A DNA stretch of 64,000 nucleotides from the NCBI GenBank assembly GCA_018388625.1, contig CP074402.1, positions 1,922,001 through 1,986,000 on the forward strand. Direction: 5' to 3'. A program made the position numbers and the translations under genes. Below are positions 38,328 to 48,127 of the stretch, piece after piece (position 1 is the first letter of the stretch; each line of letters begins with the position of its first letter). The DNA is from Nocardiopsis eucommiae. GTDB taxonomy: Bacteria; Actinomycetota; Actinomycetes; Streptosporangiales; Streptosporangiaceae. The notes under the pieces were generated by a model. It was not told the origin of the DNA, made no database searches, and saw only the letters and a program-made list of their open reading frames with translations.

Positions 38328-39647
38328 GTGAAGCGACGAACCGCCCCATCCCGAACGGCCGCGGCCGTGGCAGCCCTCGTGCTCCTCGCGTCGGCGTGCA
38401 CCTCGGAGGACGGGGACGACCCCGGAGGCGCCGCGGCCCCCGAGGAGGTCGAACGAGGGCCGGAGGTGGAGATCACCCCCGCTCCGGGCGCCACCGGGGT
38501 CCCGCCGAACACCCCGGTCCGGGTCGAGGCCGTGGACGGCACCCTCACCGACGTCCGGGTCGAGCAGAGCACCGAGGACGGGGTCAGCGCCGGGGACGTC
38601 GCCGAGGAGGGTGGCCAGGGCCAGGAGCCCGAGGACCCCTTCCCGGTGACGGGCACCCTCAACGAGACCGGCGACGCCTGGGTCAGCGACTGGAACCTGC
38701 GCCCCGGGGCCTCCGTCCGCGTGGTGGTGACCGCCGCCGACGAGGAGGGCGAGGAGTCCGAGGTGGTCTCGGAGTTCACCACCCTGGAGTCGGAGCCCGG
38801 TCACCGCCTGGAACTCGCCTCCAACTTCCCGAGCAGCGGGGACGTGGTCGGGGTCGGCATGCCCGTCATCGTCAACTTCGACCTGCCCGTCACCCACAAG
38901 GCCCAGGTGGAGAACTCCATCCAGGTGACGGCCGAGGAGGAGACCGAGGGCGCCTGGAACTGGGTCACCGACGAGATGGCGGTCTTCCGGCCCAAGGAGT
39001 ACTGGGACCCCTACCAGGAGGTCACCGTGGACCTCAGGCTCGCGGGGGTGGAATCCTCCGAGGGCGTCTACGGAGTGGAGAACCACCGCATCGAGTTCGA
39101 GGTGGGCCGTGAGCTGGTCTCCACGATGCACGTCCCCGACCACGAGATGAGCGTGTCGATCGACGGCGAGACCGTCCGCACCATCCCGGTCAGCAACGGC
39201 TCCGCCGACGAGCGCTTCAACACCACCACCTCCGGCGCCCACCTGACCATGGAGAAGTACCAGGAACTGGTCATGGACTCCGCCACGGTGGGCATCCCGG
39301 AGGGTTCGCCCGGCTACTACCGACTCGACGTGGACTGGGCGGTCCGCACCTCCAACAGCGGGGAGTTCACCCACGCGGCTCCCTGGAACGCCGGGAACCT
39401 GGGCAGCGCCAACACCTCCAACGGCTGCACGAACATGTCGGTGGAGGACGCCCGCTGGTTCCACAACCAGGCGCTCATGGGTGACCCCCTGCTGACCACC
39501 GGTACCGACCGCGAGCTGGAGTGGGACAACGGATGGGGCTTCTACCAGCGCTCCTGGGAGGAGTGGCTCTCCCACAGCGTCACCGGCGAGCCCCAGCGCA
39601 CGGACGGCTCCGACACCCCCGGGTCCGTCCACGGTGAGGGCCTCTAG
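38328..39647 (+). CDS. L,D-transpeptidase with bacterial Ig-like domain
   Basis: Forms 3-3 cross-links in peptidoglycan or anchors proteins. GTG 38328 follows GGAGG; the leader ends LLASAC, a lipobox, so this is an outer-surface lipoprotein. An acidic linker and two Ig-like regions (about 40-260) precede the YkuD catalytic domain, whose active-site Cys is in NTSNGCTNMSVEDARW. 439 residues, similar to mycobacterial LdtMt2 in layout. Confidence 0.92.
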   Translation: MKRRTAPSRTAAAVAALVLLASACTSEDGDDPGGAAAPEEVERGPEVEITPAPGATGVPPNTPVRVEAVDGTLTDVRVEQSTEDGVSAGDVAEEGGQGQEPEDPFPVTGTLNETGDAWVSDWNLRPGASVRVVVTAADEEGEESEVVSEFTTLESEPGHRLELASNFPSSGDVVGVGMPVIVNFDLPVTHKAQVENSIQVTAEEETEGAWNWVTDEMAVFRPKEYWDPYQEVTVDLRLAGVESSEGVYGVENHRIEFEVGRELVSTMHVPDHEMSVSIDGETVRTIPVSNGSADERFNTTTSGAHLTMEKYQELVMDSATVGIPEGSPGYYRLDVDWAVRTSNSGEFTHAAPWNAGNLGSANTSNGCTNMSVEDARWFHNQALMGDPLLTTGTDRELEWDNGWGFYQRSWEEWLSHSVTGEPQRTDGSDTPGSVHGEGL

Positions 39648-39689
39648 GGACGACCAGGGGTGGCGTCGCCTCGGCGCGGAGCGACCGGG

Positions 39690-40836
39690 TCAGCCGCGGA
39701 CCGGCTCAGCGCCGCTGAGAAGGCCGTCCAGGCGTTCGAGGGTGCGGTCCCAGGACCACTCGGCCGCCACCCACTCCCGGCCGCGTGCGCCCATCTGGGC
39801 GGCGTGGTCGGGGTCCCTCAGGAGGCGGATGAGGGCCCGGGCCGTCGGACCGGGCATCGTCCCGTCGACCACGTGCCCGGTCTCGTCCTCCAGGACCGCG
39901 TCGGGAGCGCCGCCGGAGGCACCGGCGACCACCGGCAGCCCGGTGGCGGACGCCTCCAGGTAGACCATCCCGAGGCCCTCCACGTCCAGACCGCCCCGCC
40001 GGGTGCGGCAGGGCATGGCGAAGACGTCACCGGCGTCGTAGTGGGCGGGGAGCCGGTCGGCCGGGACGGGGCCGGTGAAGCGCACCGAGTCCGTGCCCGC
40101 GGCGGCCGAGCGCAACCGGGGCGCGAGGGGACCGTCCCCGACGAACAGCAGGACCGCGTCGGGCACGTCCGCCAGCACACGGGGCCACGCCCGCAGCAGG
40201 GTGTCCTGCCCCTTGCGCGGCACCATCCGGGACACGCACACGACCACGGGACGTGAACCCAGGCCCAGTTCCCGCCGGACCTCCTCGCCGCCGGAGCCGG
40301 GACGGAAGCGCTCGGTGTCGACCCCGGGGGCGAGGCGCCGCATCCGGGCGGCGGCGGAGGGGAGAGGGAACGGGCCAGCCGCCGCCGGGTGTACTCGCCC
40401 AGGTAGGTGACGGTGTCGACGCTGTCTCCGATCCGCCGCAGCGCCGCACTCGCCCCGGGGACCACCGTCCAGCCGGTCTCGTGTCCGTGGGTGAGCGCCA
40501 CCTGGCGCCGGACCCGGGAGCGCAGCCCGGCGGCGATCAGTCCCAGGGGGCGGCGGCCCCGTAGAGCACGGAGTCGCACTCCTCCATCTCCGCGATGACC
40601 CGGGCCCGCCGGGCCACTCCCGGGGTGGGGAGCAGGACCGGCGCCGCGTCACGCACGATGGGGAACGGCTGGTGGAGATCGAAGTACGGGTCCGCGCGCA
40701 GGTCCTCGGCGGCGGGGGAGGAGCAGTAGACCAGCACCGACCCCGGGGGACGGCGCCGGGCCAGCTCGTGCACGAAGGACTCGATCCCGCCCGAGCGCGG
40801 AGGGAAGTCGTTGGTGATGATCAGGGTTCGCGACAC
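39690..40836 (-). CDS. pimB: GT4 glycosyltransferase, PimB'-like mannosyltransferase (two frameshifts)
   Basis: Predicted phosphatidylinositol mannoside alpha-mannosyltransferase acting at the inner membrane face. N-terminal NDFPPRSGGIESFVHEL and later SRMVPRKGQDTLL and GVDTERFRPG are close to mycobacterial PimB' (Rv2188c) as recalled. The donor-binding EGLGMVYLEASATGLPVV is standard GT4. The frame breaks at 40546-40550 and near 40362; one C at each (coding strand) gives 382 residues. GTG 40836. Substrate is assigned by similarity and location only. Confidence 0.87.
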
Positions 40837-40871
40837 CTGAGCGAGTCTAGGTGCCCGGACACGGGAAAGGC

Positions 40872-40897
40872 CCCTGGGAAACGGTGGTTTCCCAGGG
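40872..40897 (-). terminator. Terminator of the first NlpC/P60 gene
   Basis: Perfect 11-bp stem (40872-40882 with 40887-40897), GGTG loop, after the stop on the minus strand. Confidence 0.75.
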
Positions 40898-40931
40898 ACC
40901 CCGTGATCCATGCCCCGGTCGCGGGCGCGCC

Positions 40932-41966
40932 CTAGGGACGGACCGCCGCGACGAAGTTGGACCGGTAGTAGTCGCTCAGCTGGACCGTGCCGATGGGGCG
41001 GGCGGACGTGGAGGCGTGGACCATCACGCCGTCACCCGCGTACAGACCCACGTGGCTCGGGTTGGGGCCGTAGAAGAAGATCAGGTCACCGGGTTGCATG
41101 TTCTCCCAGGAGACCCGCTGACCGGCGTTGATCTGGTCGTAGGTGGTGCGCGGCAGGTTCACGCCCGCCTGGGCCCAGGCGGCCTGGGTAAGGCCGGAGC
41201 AGTCGTAGCCGTTGGGCCCGGTCCCGCCCCAGACGTAGGGCTTGCCGACCTGCTGGTAGGCGAAGTTCAGCACGGTCTGGGCGTTGCCGGTGGCCGGGCC
41301 GGTGTAGCTGGCGCCGCCGCCACCTCCGCCGCCGCCTCCACCGCCGCCGGTCTCGGTACTGACGTTCTCGGTGGCGGCGGCCTGCTCCTCGGCGGTCAGC
41401 TCGGAGAGGATCTCCTCCTGCTCGCTGATCGCCTCCTCGGCCGCCTCCGTGGCCTCCTCGGCCTCCTCGAGGGCGTCGGCCGCGGCCTCCTCGGTGGACT
41501 CGGCCTCGCCGCGCAGGCCCTCCAGGTGTTCGAGCTCCTCCAGGTACTGGGCGAGGCTCTCCTGGTGCTGCTCGGACAGGTAGGTGAGGTCGGCCTGGTG
41601 CTCCAGGGCCTCCTCGGGGCCGGTGGCGCCGATCAGCTGGGCGGGAGAGGTCAGGTCCACGCCCGTGTAGGTGGTGTTGGCCAGGGCGCGGACGCCGCCG
41701 CTGAGGGAGTCGACCTTCTTCTCGGCGGTCTCGATGTCGGAGAGGATGCCGTCGAGCTTCTCCTCGGCCGCCTCGTGCGTCTCCTTGGCCTCGTTGTAGG
41801 TCGCGTTGAGCTCGATGAACTCCTCTTCGAGGCGTTCGATCTCCTCCTGGACCTCCTCGGAGGTGGGCTCGGCGTGGGCCACGGCCGCGGGGAGGAGGAA
41901 GGCGCCGACGGCCAGGGAGGCGATGACCGCGGTACGGCGTTGGCGTTCGCCACGGGATGCAGACAC
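40932..41966 (-). CDS. Secreted NlpC/P60 peptidoglycan endopeptidase, copy 1
   Basis: 344 residues. Signal peptide to about 32 (AVAHA-EP), a long acidic coiled coil (33-200), a run of twelve glycines (about 208-219), then the NlpC/P60 domain. Catalytic Cys in GPNGYDCSGL, His in PSHVGLYAGDG. Resembles RipA-type hydrolases that split daughter cells (mycobacterial Rv2190c holds this position). GTG 41966 after AAAGG. Confidence 0.93.
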   Translation of the reverse strand: MSASRGERQRRTAVIASLAVGAFLLPAAVAHAEPTSEEVQEEIERLEEEFIELNATYNEAKETHEAAEEKLDGILSDIETAEKKVDSLSGGVRALANTTYTGVDLTSPAQLIGATGPEEALEHQADLTYLSEQHQESLAQYLEELEHLEGLRGEAESTEEAAADALEEAEEATEAAEEAISEQEEILSELTAEEQAAATENVSTETGGGGGGGGGGGGASYTGPATGNAQTVLNFAYQQVGKPYVWGGTGPNGYDCSGLTQAAWAQAGVNLPRTTYDQINAGQRVSWENMQPGDLIFFYGPNPSHVGLYAGDGVMVHASTSARPIGTVQLSDYYRSNFVAAVRP

Positions 41967-42262
41967 TGAAACACCTTTCTCCCCTTGTCCCAGGCGATAC
42001 GGGGAACAAGGGACTGCACCGGGTGGGGAACCTCGGGCCAGAGAGGGTGGCCGAAACGGTGTGGGGGTGTGCCCGACCCGGGCGCGGCTGTCACCACCGG
42101 GGGGTGGTGAATGAGGAGCAACCGCGCTCGGCGTCGAACACTAGTGCATGGCTCGGGGGCTCTCAACTGTTTCGTGACATTCCGTTGGAAGACGAGGAGT
42201 GTCCGAAATCAGGGTTCCTGACCCTAAAAGGGGATCAGGGGGCGAGCGCGACGCGCCGCACG
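41967..42262. other. Upstream region of NlpC/P60 copy 1
   Basis: About 300 bases. Contains paired segments such as CCCTTGT / ACAAGGG near 41980-42015 that could form a leader hairpin on the minus strand. I checked for a c-di-AMP (ydaO) riboswitch, known before such genes in Streptomyces, and could not match it. No coding region. Confidence 0.4.
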
Positions 42263-42300
42263 CGTGAGGCCGCCGTCCCGGCGGGGAAGGCGGCCTCACG
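42263..42300 (-). terminator. Terminator of the second NlpC/P60 gene
   Basis: 12-bp perfect stem (42263-42274 with 42289-42300), 14-base loop, after the stop on the minus strand. Confidence 0.75.
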
Positions 42301-42314
42301 GGGTCACGCGTGGA

Positions 42315-43310
42315 TCAGGGCCGGACGGCGAACTGGAACTGACCGCCCCAGTAGGCGGCCAGACCGACGACCTCCAGGTTGCGGCCGCTGCTCGGGGCGT
42401 GGACCATCTGCCCGTTCCCGGCGTACAGGCCGTTGTGGCCCAGGTCGCCGAAGAAGAACAGGATGTCGCCCGGCTGCACGGCGCTCATGTCGTAGATACG
42501 GGTGCCCACGTCGGCCTGCCCGTAGGTGGTGCGGGGCAGGTCGACACCGGCCGCGCGCCAGGACGCCTGGACCAGGCCGGAGCAGTCGTACCCGTTGGGG
42601 CCGGTGCCGCCCCACACGTAGGGGAGACCCACCTTGGAGTAGGCGAAGTCCAGGGCCGTCGAGGCGTTCCCGCTGCCCCCGTGGCTCTGACCGCCGCTGT
42701 CGTCACCGCCCTCGGCCGAGGCGTCGGAGTCGGGGAACTGGGCCAGGATCTCCTGCTGCTCCTCGATCTTCTCCTCGACCTCGTCCTTGGCCTCCTCGGC
42801 CTCGTCCTTGGCCTTCTCGGCCTCCTCGAGGGCCTTCTCGGCCTCGTCCTTGAGCGCGAACAGGCGCTCGGCGGACTCCCCGAAGTCGTCCAGCTGGGTC
42901 TGCTGGGTGTCCGAGAGGTAGTTGAGGTCCGCGTTCTGCTCCAGCAGGGCCTCGGGGCCGTCGGAGGTCAGGACGTTGGCGGTGGAGTTGAGGTCGCCGC
43001 CCTGGTAGGTGGCGCTGGCGAACTGCTGGACCTTCTCCCGCAGCCCGTCGTAGCGCTCCTGCTCGTCACCGACCTGGCCGTCGAGCTCGTCGTAGGCGGC
43101 CTTGGCCGCGTCGTAGTCCTCTTCGGCCTGGTTGAAGTTCTCGACCGCTGTGGAGGCTTCCTGGTTCAGCTCCTCGATGCGGTCCTCGACCTCCTCCTGG
43201 GTCGGCTCCGCGTGAGCGACTCCGGGGGCGAGGAAGGTACCGGCGGCGACCACGCCGAGACCGGTCGTAGCGATTCGGCGAGCCGTACGCCGACCACCGG
43301 GGTTCTTCAT
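42315..43310 (-). CDS. Secreted NlpC/P60 peptidoglycan endopeptidase, copy 2
   Basis: 331 residues from ATG 43310 (MKNPGGRRTARR), preceded by AAGGAG. Signal peptide ending AHA-EP, coiled coil rich in Glu/Lys/Ala (about 30-200), a Gly/Ser linker, and the catalytic domain with GPNGYDCSGL and GHNGLYAGNG. Paralogue of copy 1: same layout, different linker. Each has its own promoter region and terminator. Confidence 0.93.
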   Translation of the reverse strand: MKNPGGRRTARRIATTGLGVVAAGTFLAPGVAHAEPTQEEVEDRIEELNQEASTAVENFNQAEEDYDAAKAAYDELDGQVGDEQERYDGLREKVQQFASATYQGGDLNSTANVLTSDGPEALLEQNADLNYLSDTQQTQLDDFGESAERLFALKDEAEKALEEAEKAKDEAEEAKDEVEEKIEEQQEILAQFPDSDASAEGGDDSGGQSHGGSGNASTALDFAYSKVGLPYVWGGTGPNGYDCSGLVQASWRAAGVDLPRTTYGQADVGTRIYDMSAVQPGDILFFFGDLGHNGLYAGNGQMVHAPSSGRNLEVVGLAAYWGGQFQFAVRP

Positions 43311-43670
43311 GGCGGTCCACGCTCCTTGAGGTTGGGAAGTCCGCATGGGGTGCTGGGTGACGGAAGATCAGGGGTCCCGTGTGTGGGCACGGGCCTCACG
43401 GGAGTGTGCGGGTCCCGGCCGGTGTGGGGAGGCGCAAGGGTGGCCTACTGCCCGACGGGGCACTCACGTTCCTGCAAGAACCTAGCGGAAGGGCCTGCGC
43501 GCCTCAACCACGGCACCGTGACGATCACGCCGGGGGAGCGGGTCGCCCGGGCCCGGAGGGTGTGGACAGGCCAGGTCGGAGGGGAGGGTCGCGGGCCCGG
43601 CGCGCCCACGCGTGGTGAGGCTCTCAGCCGGAACGGGGGCGGCGGAGGCGGCGCACCGGGCCCGGGCCGC
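43311..43670. other. Upstream region of NlpC/P60 copy 2
   Basis: 360 bases. Holds the promoter of copy 2 (not resolved) and the end of the NYN transcript. TTCTTGCAGGAA near 43475 is a small palindrome on the minus strand. No coding region seen. Confidence 0.35.
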
Positions 43671-45080
43671 TCAGGAGTGGGCCTCCAGGTGGCGCAGGAA
43701 GACCACGGAGGGCACGGCACGTGCGCCCGCCCGCCTGACCGCGGTGACGATCTCCTTGTCGGAGGTGACCACCGCGATCGGCCGACCGGGTGGTTCGGCC
43801 CGCACCAGCCGTACGATCAGCGCGTCGGCGGTCTCCCCGGGCGCGCTGAAGAGCACGCGCACCCGGCGGCTGGTCGTCACCGGCGGCGCCTCCACGTCGG
43901 CTCCGTCGAAGACGCAGGTGATCTCCGCCTTGGTCCTGCTCGCCAGCCCCTCCAGGGAGGTGAGCAGACGCGTGCGCTGGTCGGCCAGCGGCAGGGTCCC
44001 GTACCCGGTCTTGGTGACGTTGTAGCCGTCCAGCAGGAGGTGCACCCGAGGGACCGTCAGCAGGTGCTCGAGCAGACCGGGGGCGTCGTCGGGCAGTCCG
44101 CCCAGCGACACCCGGCGGTGCTCCTCCTGGGCCTCCGCCACCAGGTCGGCCGGGCTGTCCAGGGACGTGGGCAGCGCCAGTTCACGGCGCAGACCGTGGG
44201 AGGCGTCCACCAGCACGTCCAACAGCACCCTCAGACGGGCCTCGTCGGCGTTGCGGCCGGTGCGCACCGCGCGGCGGGCGTTCTCCACCTGGGCCTCGGC
44301 GTCCGCGAGCCGCGACCGCAGCCTGCGGTTCTCCACCTCCAGAGCGCCGACCTGGCTCTCGTTCTCGTGGCGCCGGTCGGCGGTCTCCGACACCGCCCGC
44401 TCGGCCTCGGCCACCGCCTTCCGGGCACGCTGGCGCTCGTTGTGCACCTTGCGGCGCAGCTCCGCGATCTCGGTGCGCTGCGCACCGATCTGCCCGCGCA
44501 GCCGCTCCAGCTCCGCCTGGTGCCCCTGCTGGGTCTCCTCCAGACGTCGACGGACGTCGTCGAGGGCCTCGGCGGCCTCGTCCACCTCCCGAGCGCTGGT
44601 CTGGCGCTCCAGCTCCTCGTGGACGCCCTCGACGATCTCCGGCCACCCCTTCGGGCGCAGCAGGTAGGCGCTGGCCGCCACCGCCACCGGGTCGGCGGCC
44701 GGCGGAACCACCCCGGCGCGCATCCCCTCGGCCAGCTCGGGCCAGACCTGCTCGACCCGCGCGGCGACCAGGCCCCGGAACGCGTGGTCGTTCTCCAGCT
44801 GGGCGGCGATCTGCGGCCCGGCGAGCCGCGCCCGGCGGCGGGGCTCGAACCTCGCGACCCGGCGCAGCACCGGGGAGGTCGGAGGCCCGCATGCCGCCGA
44901 GCACGTCGGACCCGTACTCGACGACCCGGGCGCGCACCGGTTCGGGCAGGGGACGGCGCAGCCGTTCCCCGCCCTCCTCCGAAGGCACCGAGGCCTCCCC
45001 TCCTCGCGGCCCGGGGCGTCGGGGGCGCGGTCACGGCCCTGGTCACCGGTGCCGCCGCCCGTGTCCGGGCGGGCGCTCAT
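43671..45080 (-). CDS. NYN-domain protein with coiled coil (two frameshifts)
   Basis: About 470 residues. An N-terminal helical part, a coiled coil (about 195-310, LRRKVHNERQRARKAVAEAE) and a C-terminal NYN (PIN-like) domain: LLLDGYNVTKTGYGTLP, ITCVFDGADVEAP and VVTSDKEIVTAVRRAG with the acidic metal ligands. NYN domains are predicted RNases. ATG 45080 overlaps the stop of the Zn-ribbon gene (ATGA). The frame breaks near 45000 (one G) and at about 44872 (two C; DLPPVLRRV restored). RNA target unknown. Confidence 0.85.
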   Translation of the reverse strand: MSARPDTGGGTGDQGRDRAPDAPGREEGRPRCLRRRAGNGCAVPCPNRCAPGSSSTGPTCSAACGPPTSPVLRRVARFEPRRRARLAGPQIAAQLENDHAFRGLVAARVEQVWPELAEGMRAGVVPPAADPVAVAASAYLLRPKGWPEIVEGVHEELERQTSAREVDEAAEALDDVRRRLEETQQGHQAELERLRGQIGAQRTEIAELRRKVHNERQRARKAVAEAERAVSETADRRHENESQVGALEVENRRLRSRLADAEAQVENARRAVRTGRNADEARLRVLLDVLVDASHGLRRELALPTSLDSPADLVAEAQEEHRRVSLGGLPDDAPGLLEHLLTVPRVHLLLDGYNVTKTGYGTLPLADQRTRLLTSLEGLASRTKAEITCVFDGADVEAPPVTTSRRVRVLFSAPGETADALIVRLVRAEPPGRPIAVVTSDKEIVTAVRRAGARAVPSVVFLRHLEAHS

Positions 45081-45358
45081 GCCCGACCCGTCGGGCTCTC
45101 CGCCGATGCGTCGGAGACCGACGAGTCGGCGTCAGGGCGGGGGACGATCTCCACGCTGTCGGTGGCGCCGCACCAGCGGCACTTCACCCGCTCGACCGTC
45201 TCGGAGAGCACCGTGCGCTCCTCGACCGCGCCGACGCCGGACAGCTCCTGATGCACGAAGTCCTGGGAGCGGACGGTCCGGGTCACGTCGAACCGCGTGA
45301 GGTTCCCGCACGCGGTGCATCGCCAACGCTCACTGTCACCCGGCATCGCGATCCCCAC
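45077..45358 (-). CDS. Small zinc-ribbon protein
   Basis: 93 residues with two CxxC pairs, CTACGN and CRWCGA, spaced to form one zinc ribbon. GTG 45358 follows AAGGAGG by four bases; ATG 45346 is an alternative. The Asp/Ser-rich tail ends in the stop that overlaps the NYN start, so the two are translated together. Function unknown; partner of the NYN protein by context. Confidence 0.78.
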   Translation of the reverse strand: MGIAMPGDSERWRCTACGNLTRFDVTRTVRSQDFVHQELSGVGAVEERTVLSETVERVKCRWCGATDSVEIVPRPDADSSVSDASAESPTGRA

Positions 45359-45487
45359 GGTTCCTCCTTGCGTCGTGCTTCACGGGACGGCGGCCTCTGC
45401 CGTCCCACGGCCCACATCTTTCCATGTCGGGCGGGTCTGACCGTAGCCCGGAGGAGTTTGGTCGTGGGCCCCGACTACCCTGACCGC

Positions 45488-47265
45488 GTGGTTCGACAGT
45501 CAGCGGCGCCCGAGGGCGTCCAAACCAGCATCGGCGACCTGGGCACGCCGCTGGCCGGGGTGTCCTTCGTCGTGGTCGACCTGGAGACCACCGGTACCAG
45601 CGCCTCCCGGTCCCGGATCACCGAGATCGGCGCGGTCCGCGTCCGCGACGGGCGGGTGACGGACGAGTTCACCACTCTGGTGGACCCGGGCGTGCTCATC
45701 CCCGCCAACATCACCCTGTTGACCGGCATCACCCAGTCGATGGTGGCCACCGCTCCGCCCCTCACCCGGGCGCTGCCGGACCTGCTGGCCTTCCTGGCCG
45801 CCGAACCCGACACGGTGCTGGTCGCGCACAACGCCGCCTTCGACACCGGCTTCCTCAAGGCCGCCTGCGAGCGCGAGGGCGTCGAGTGGCCCGGCTACCC
45901 GGTCGTGGACACCCTGCGCCTGGCCCGGGCCGTCCTGGTCCGGCCTGAGGTCCACAACCACCGCCTGGGCACCCTGGCCGCCTACTTCGGCGCCCCCACC
46001 ACGCCCAACCACCGGGCCCTGGACGACGCCCGCGCGACCGTCGACGTGCTCAACGGCCTCCTGGCCCGGCTCGCGCCCCTGGGAGTGACCAGCCTGGAGG
46101 AGCTGCGCGCGGTCAACAAGCCACCGAGCCGTGCCCAGCGGGCCCGTCGCCACCTCGCCGAGAACCTGCCCGAACGCCCCGGCGTCTATGTCTTCACCGA
46201 CGCCCGGGGCGCGAGCCTCTACGTCGGCAAGAGCAACAACCTGCGCCGCCGGGTCGCCACCTACTTCACCGCCGCCGAGTCCCGCAGGCGTATCCGGGAG
46301 ATGGCCGGGCTCGTCGAGGGCGTGACCCCCATCGTGTGCACCACGGAACTGGAGGCGTCCGTCCGCGAGCTGCGCATCATCGCGGAGCGCAAACCGCCCT
46401 TCAACCGCAGGTCCCGCAACCCCGAGCGCGCCTCCTGGGTCACGCTCACCCCCGGCGCCCTGCCGCGTCTGTCCGTGGTGCGGGTGATCAAGGACGACGG
46501 TGCTCCCTACCTCGGCCCCTACCCCTCGCCCCGCGCGGCGGAGGAGGCCCGGGAGGCGATCCTGCACGCGCTCCCGCTGCGCCAGTGCACCCACACGTTC
46601 ACCGTCGAGGAGGTACGCGGCGGCGGGCGGAGCGCCGGGAGCGCGCCGCTCAGGGTGGTCCCCAACGGTGTGAAGCCGTGCGTCCTCGCCCAGCTGGGAC
46701 GCTGCGGCGCCCCCTGCGACGGGACGGAGTCGCTGACCGACTACACCGCGCACGCCGACGCGGCCCGCACCGCGATGACCGGAGACCCGGCGGTGGTCGT
46801 GGACGCGATCACCGGCCGCATCGGTGAACTCTCCGCCGAACTCCGCTACGAGGAGGCGGCGGCCCTGCGCGACCGCCTCTCCGCCTTCCTGCGCGGAGCC
46901 CGCCGCGCCCAGCGCCTCGCCGCGATCGCCGCCGTCCCGCACCTGGTCGCCACGGGGCCGGGCCCCACCGGGTGGGAGACCGTGGTGGTCCGGCACGGCC
47001 GACTGGCCGCAAGCGCCGTCCTGAGCCCCGGAACCGACCCCGCCGCCTTCCTGAGCTCCCTCACCGCCACCGCGGAGCGCGTCCCGGCGGGGTTCGGTCC
47101 CGTCCCCAACGCCACCGCGGGGAGACCGAGCTGGTCCTGGACTGGCTCGAACGCCCCGGGACCCGCCTGGTCGAGATGGAAGGTGAGTGGACATGCCCGT
47201 TGCGGAGCGCCGAAGCGCACACCGGGATGACACACTGGGCGCATGGCCGCGCTTCCGCTCAATGA
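45488..47265 (+). CDS. DnaQ-like exonuclease fused to UvrC-like GIY-YIG nuclease (frameshift near the end)
   Basis: About 592 residues. DEDDh exonuclease: FVVVDLETTG (Asp31, Glu33), HNAAFDTGF (Asp119), HRALDDARAT (His175, Asp180). GIY-YIG domain at about 230-310 (RPGVYVFTDARGASLYVGKS). Four cysteines (367, 398, 406, 410) in the spacing of UvrC's Fe-S region (KPCVLAQLGRCGAPC), then a UVR helix ELRYEEAAALRDRL. The UvrC RNase-H-like half is missing. Probable DNA repair nuclease, mycobacterial Rv2191 type. The frame breaks near 47120; one G gives GETELVLDWLERPG and the stop at 47263-47265. GTG 45488. Confidence 0.9.
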
Positions 47266-48007
47266 CGACTACCCCGTCCGACGCGCACCCGTCGTCGCCT
47301 TCGGGCTGATCGCGGTCAACGTCCTCGTCTACCTCGTCTCGCCCCAGTCGGCCACGGCCGTCTGGTACCCGGCGGACGCGGTCGGACGCTACTGCGCGAT
47401 CGACGACTACTTCATGCGCTGGGGCGCCATCCCCGACGAGCTGCTGGGCCGGGTCGACCTGGCCGGACCGCTGAGCCCCACGTGCGGGGGGATCGCGGGC
47501 AAGTCCGTCTGGTTCTCCGTGTTCAGCTCGATGTTCCTGCACGCGGGCGCGATGCACCTGCTCGGGAACATGGTGTACCTGTTCGTGTTCGGGCCGGTCG
47601 TCGAGGACCGCATCGGCAAGCTCCGCTTCCTCGCCCTCTACCTGGGCACCGGGATCGTGGCCGCCCTCGGCTTCGCCCTGGTCGACTCCGACGGCACCGT
47701 CCCCATGGTCGGCGCCTCCGGGGCGATCTCGGGCGTCCTCGGCGCCTACCTGGTGGTGCAGTTCCGCAGCCGGGTCACGACACTGGTGTTCGGCGTCATC
47801 CCGATGCGTCTGCCCGGGTGGGCCGTGGTGGGAAGCTACTTCGCACTTCAGTATCTTCTCTACGTCACATCCTCGACCGCCCCCGGCGCCGGCTCCAACG
47901 TGGCCTACGCGGCACACGTCTACGGATTCATCGCGGGGGTGATCGCGGGACTGGTGGTCCACCGGTTGCGCTGGCGCTCGGGGACACGACTCTCCGACGC
48001 CTACTAG
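47243..48007 (+). CDS. Rhomboid family intramembrane serine protease
   Basis: 254 residues, six or seven membrane helices. Catalytic Ser in VGASGAISGVLG and His in AHVYGFIAG; HAGAMHLLGNM holds the conserved His/Asn of helix 2. The long loop 1 (about 40-80) is usual. ATG 47243 lies inside the last codons of the preceding gene (23-base overlap). Substrates unknown. Confidence 0.93.
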   Translation: MAALPLNDDYPVRRAPVVAFGLIAVNVLVYLVSPQSATAVWYPADAVGRYCAIDDYFMRWGAIPDELLGRVDLAGPLSPTCGGIAGKSVWFSVFSSMFLHAGAMHLLGNMVYLFVFGPVVEDRIGKLRFLALYLGTGIVAALGFALVDSDGTVPMVGASGAISGVLGAYLVVQFRSRVTTLVFGVIPMRLPGWAVVGSYFALQYLLYVTSSTAPGAGSNVAYAAHVYGFIAGVIAGLVVHRLRWRSGTRLSDAY

Positions 48008-48127
48008 GGAGTGTCCTCGTGGACGCCGTGGCCGGTGGCGGCGGAGCCGTCACCGGAGCGGTCCAGGGAACACGACCCCGGCGCCCGGCCCGTACCGCGT
48101 CCCGCACCGAACCGCCCAGGAGGCACA

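Noticed and set aside
41967-43670. c-di-AMP (ydaO) riboswitch before the NlpC/P60 genes
   Set aside because: Expected conserved blocks could not be matched on the minus strand in either leader.
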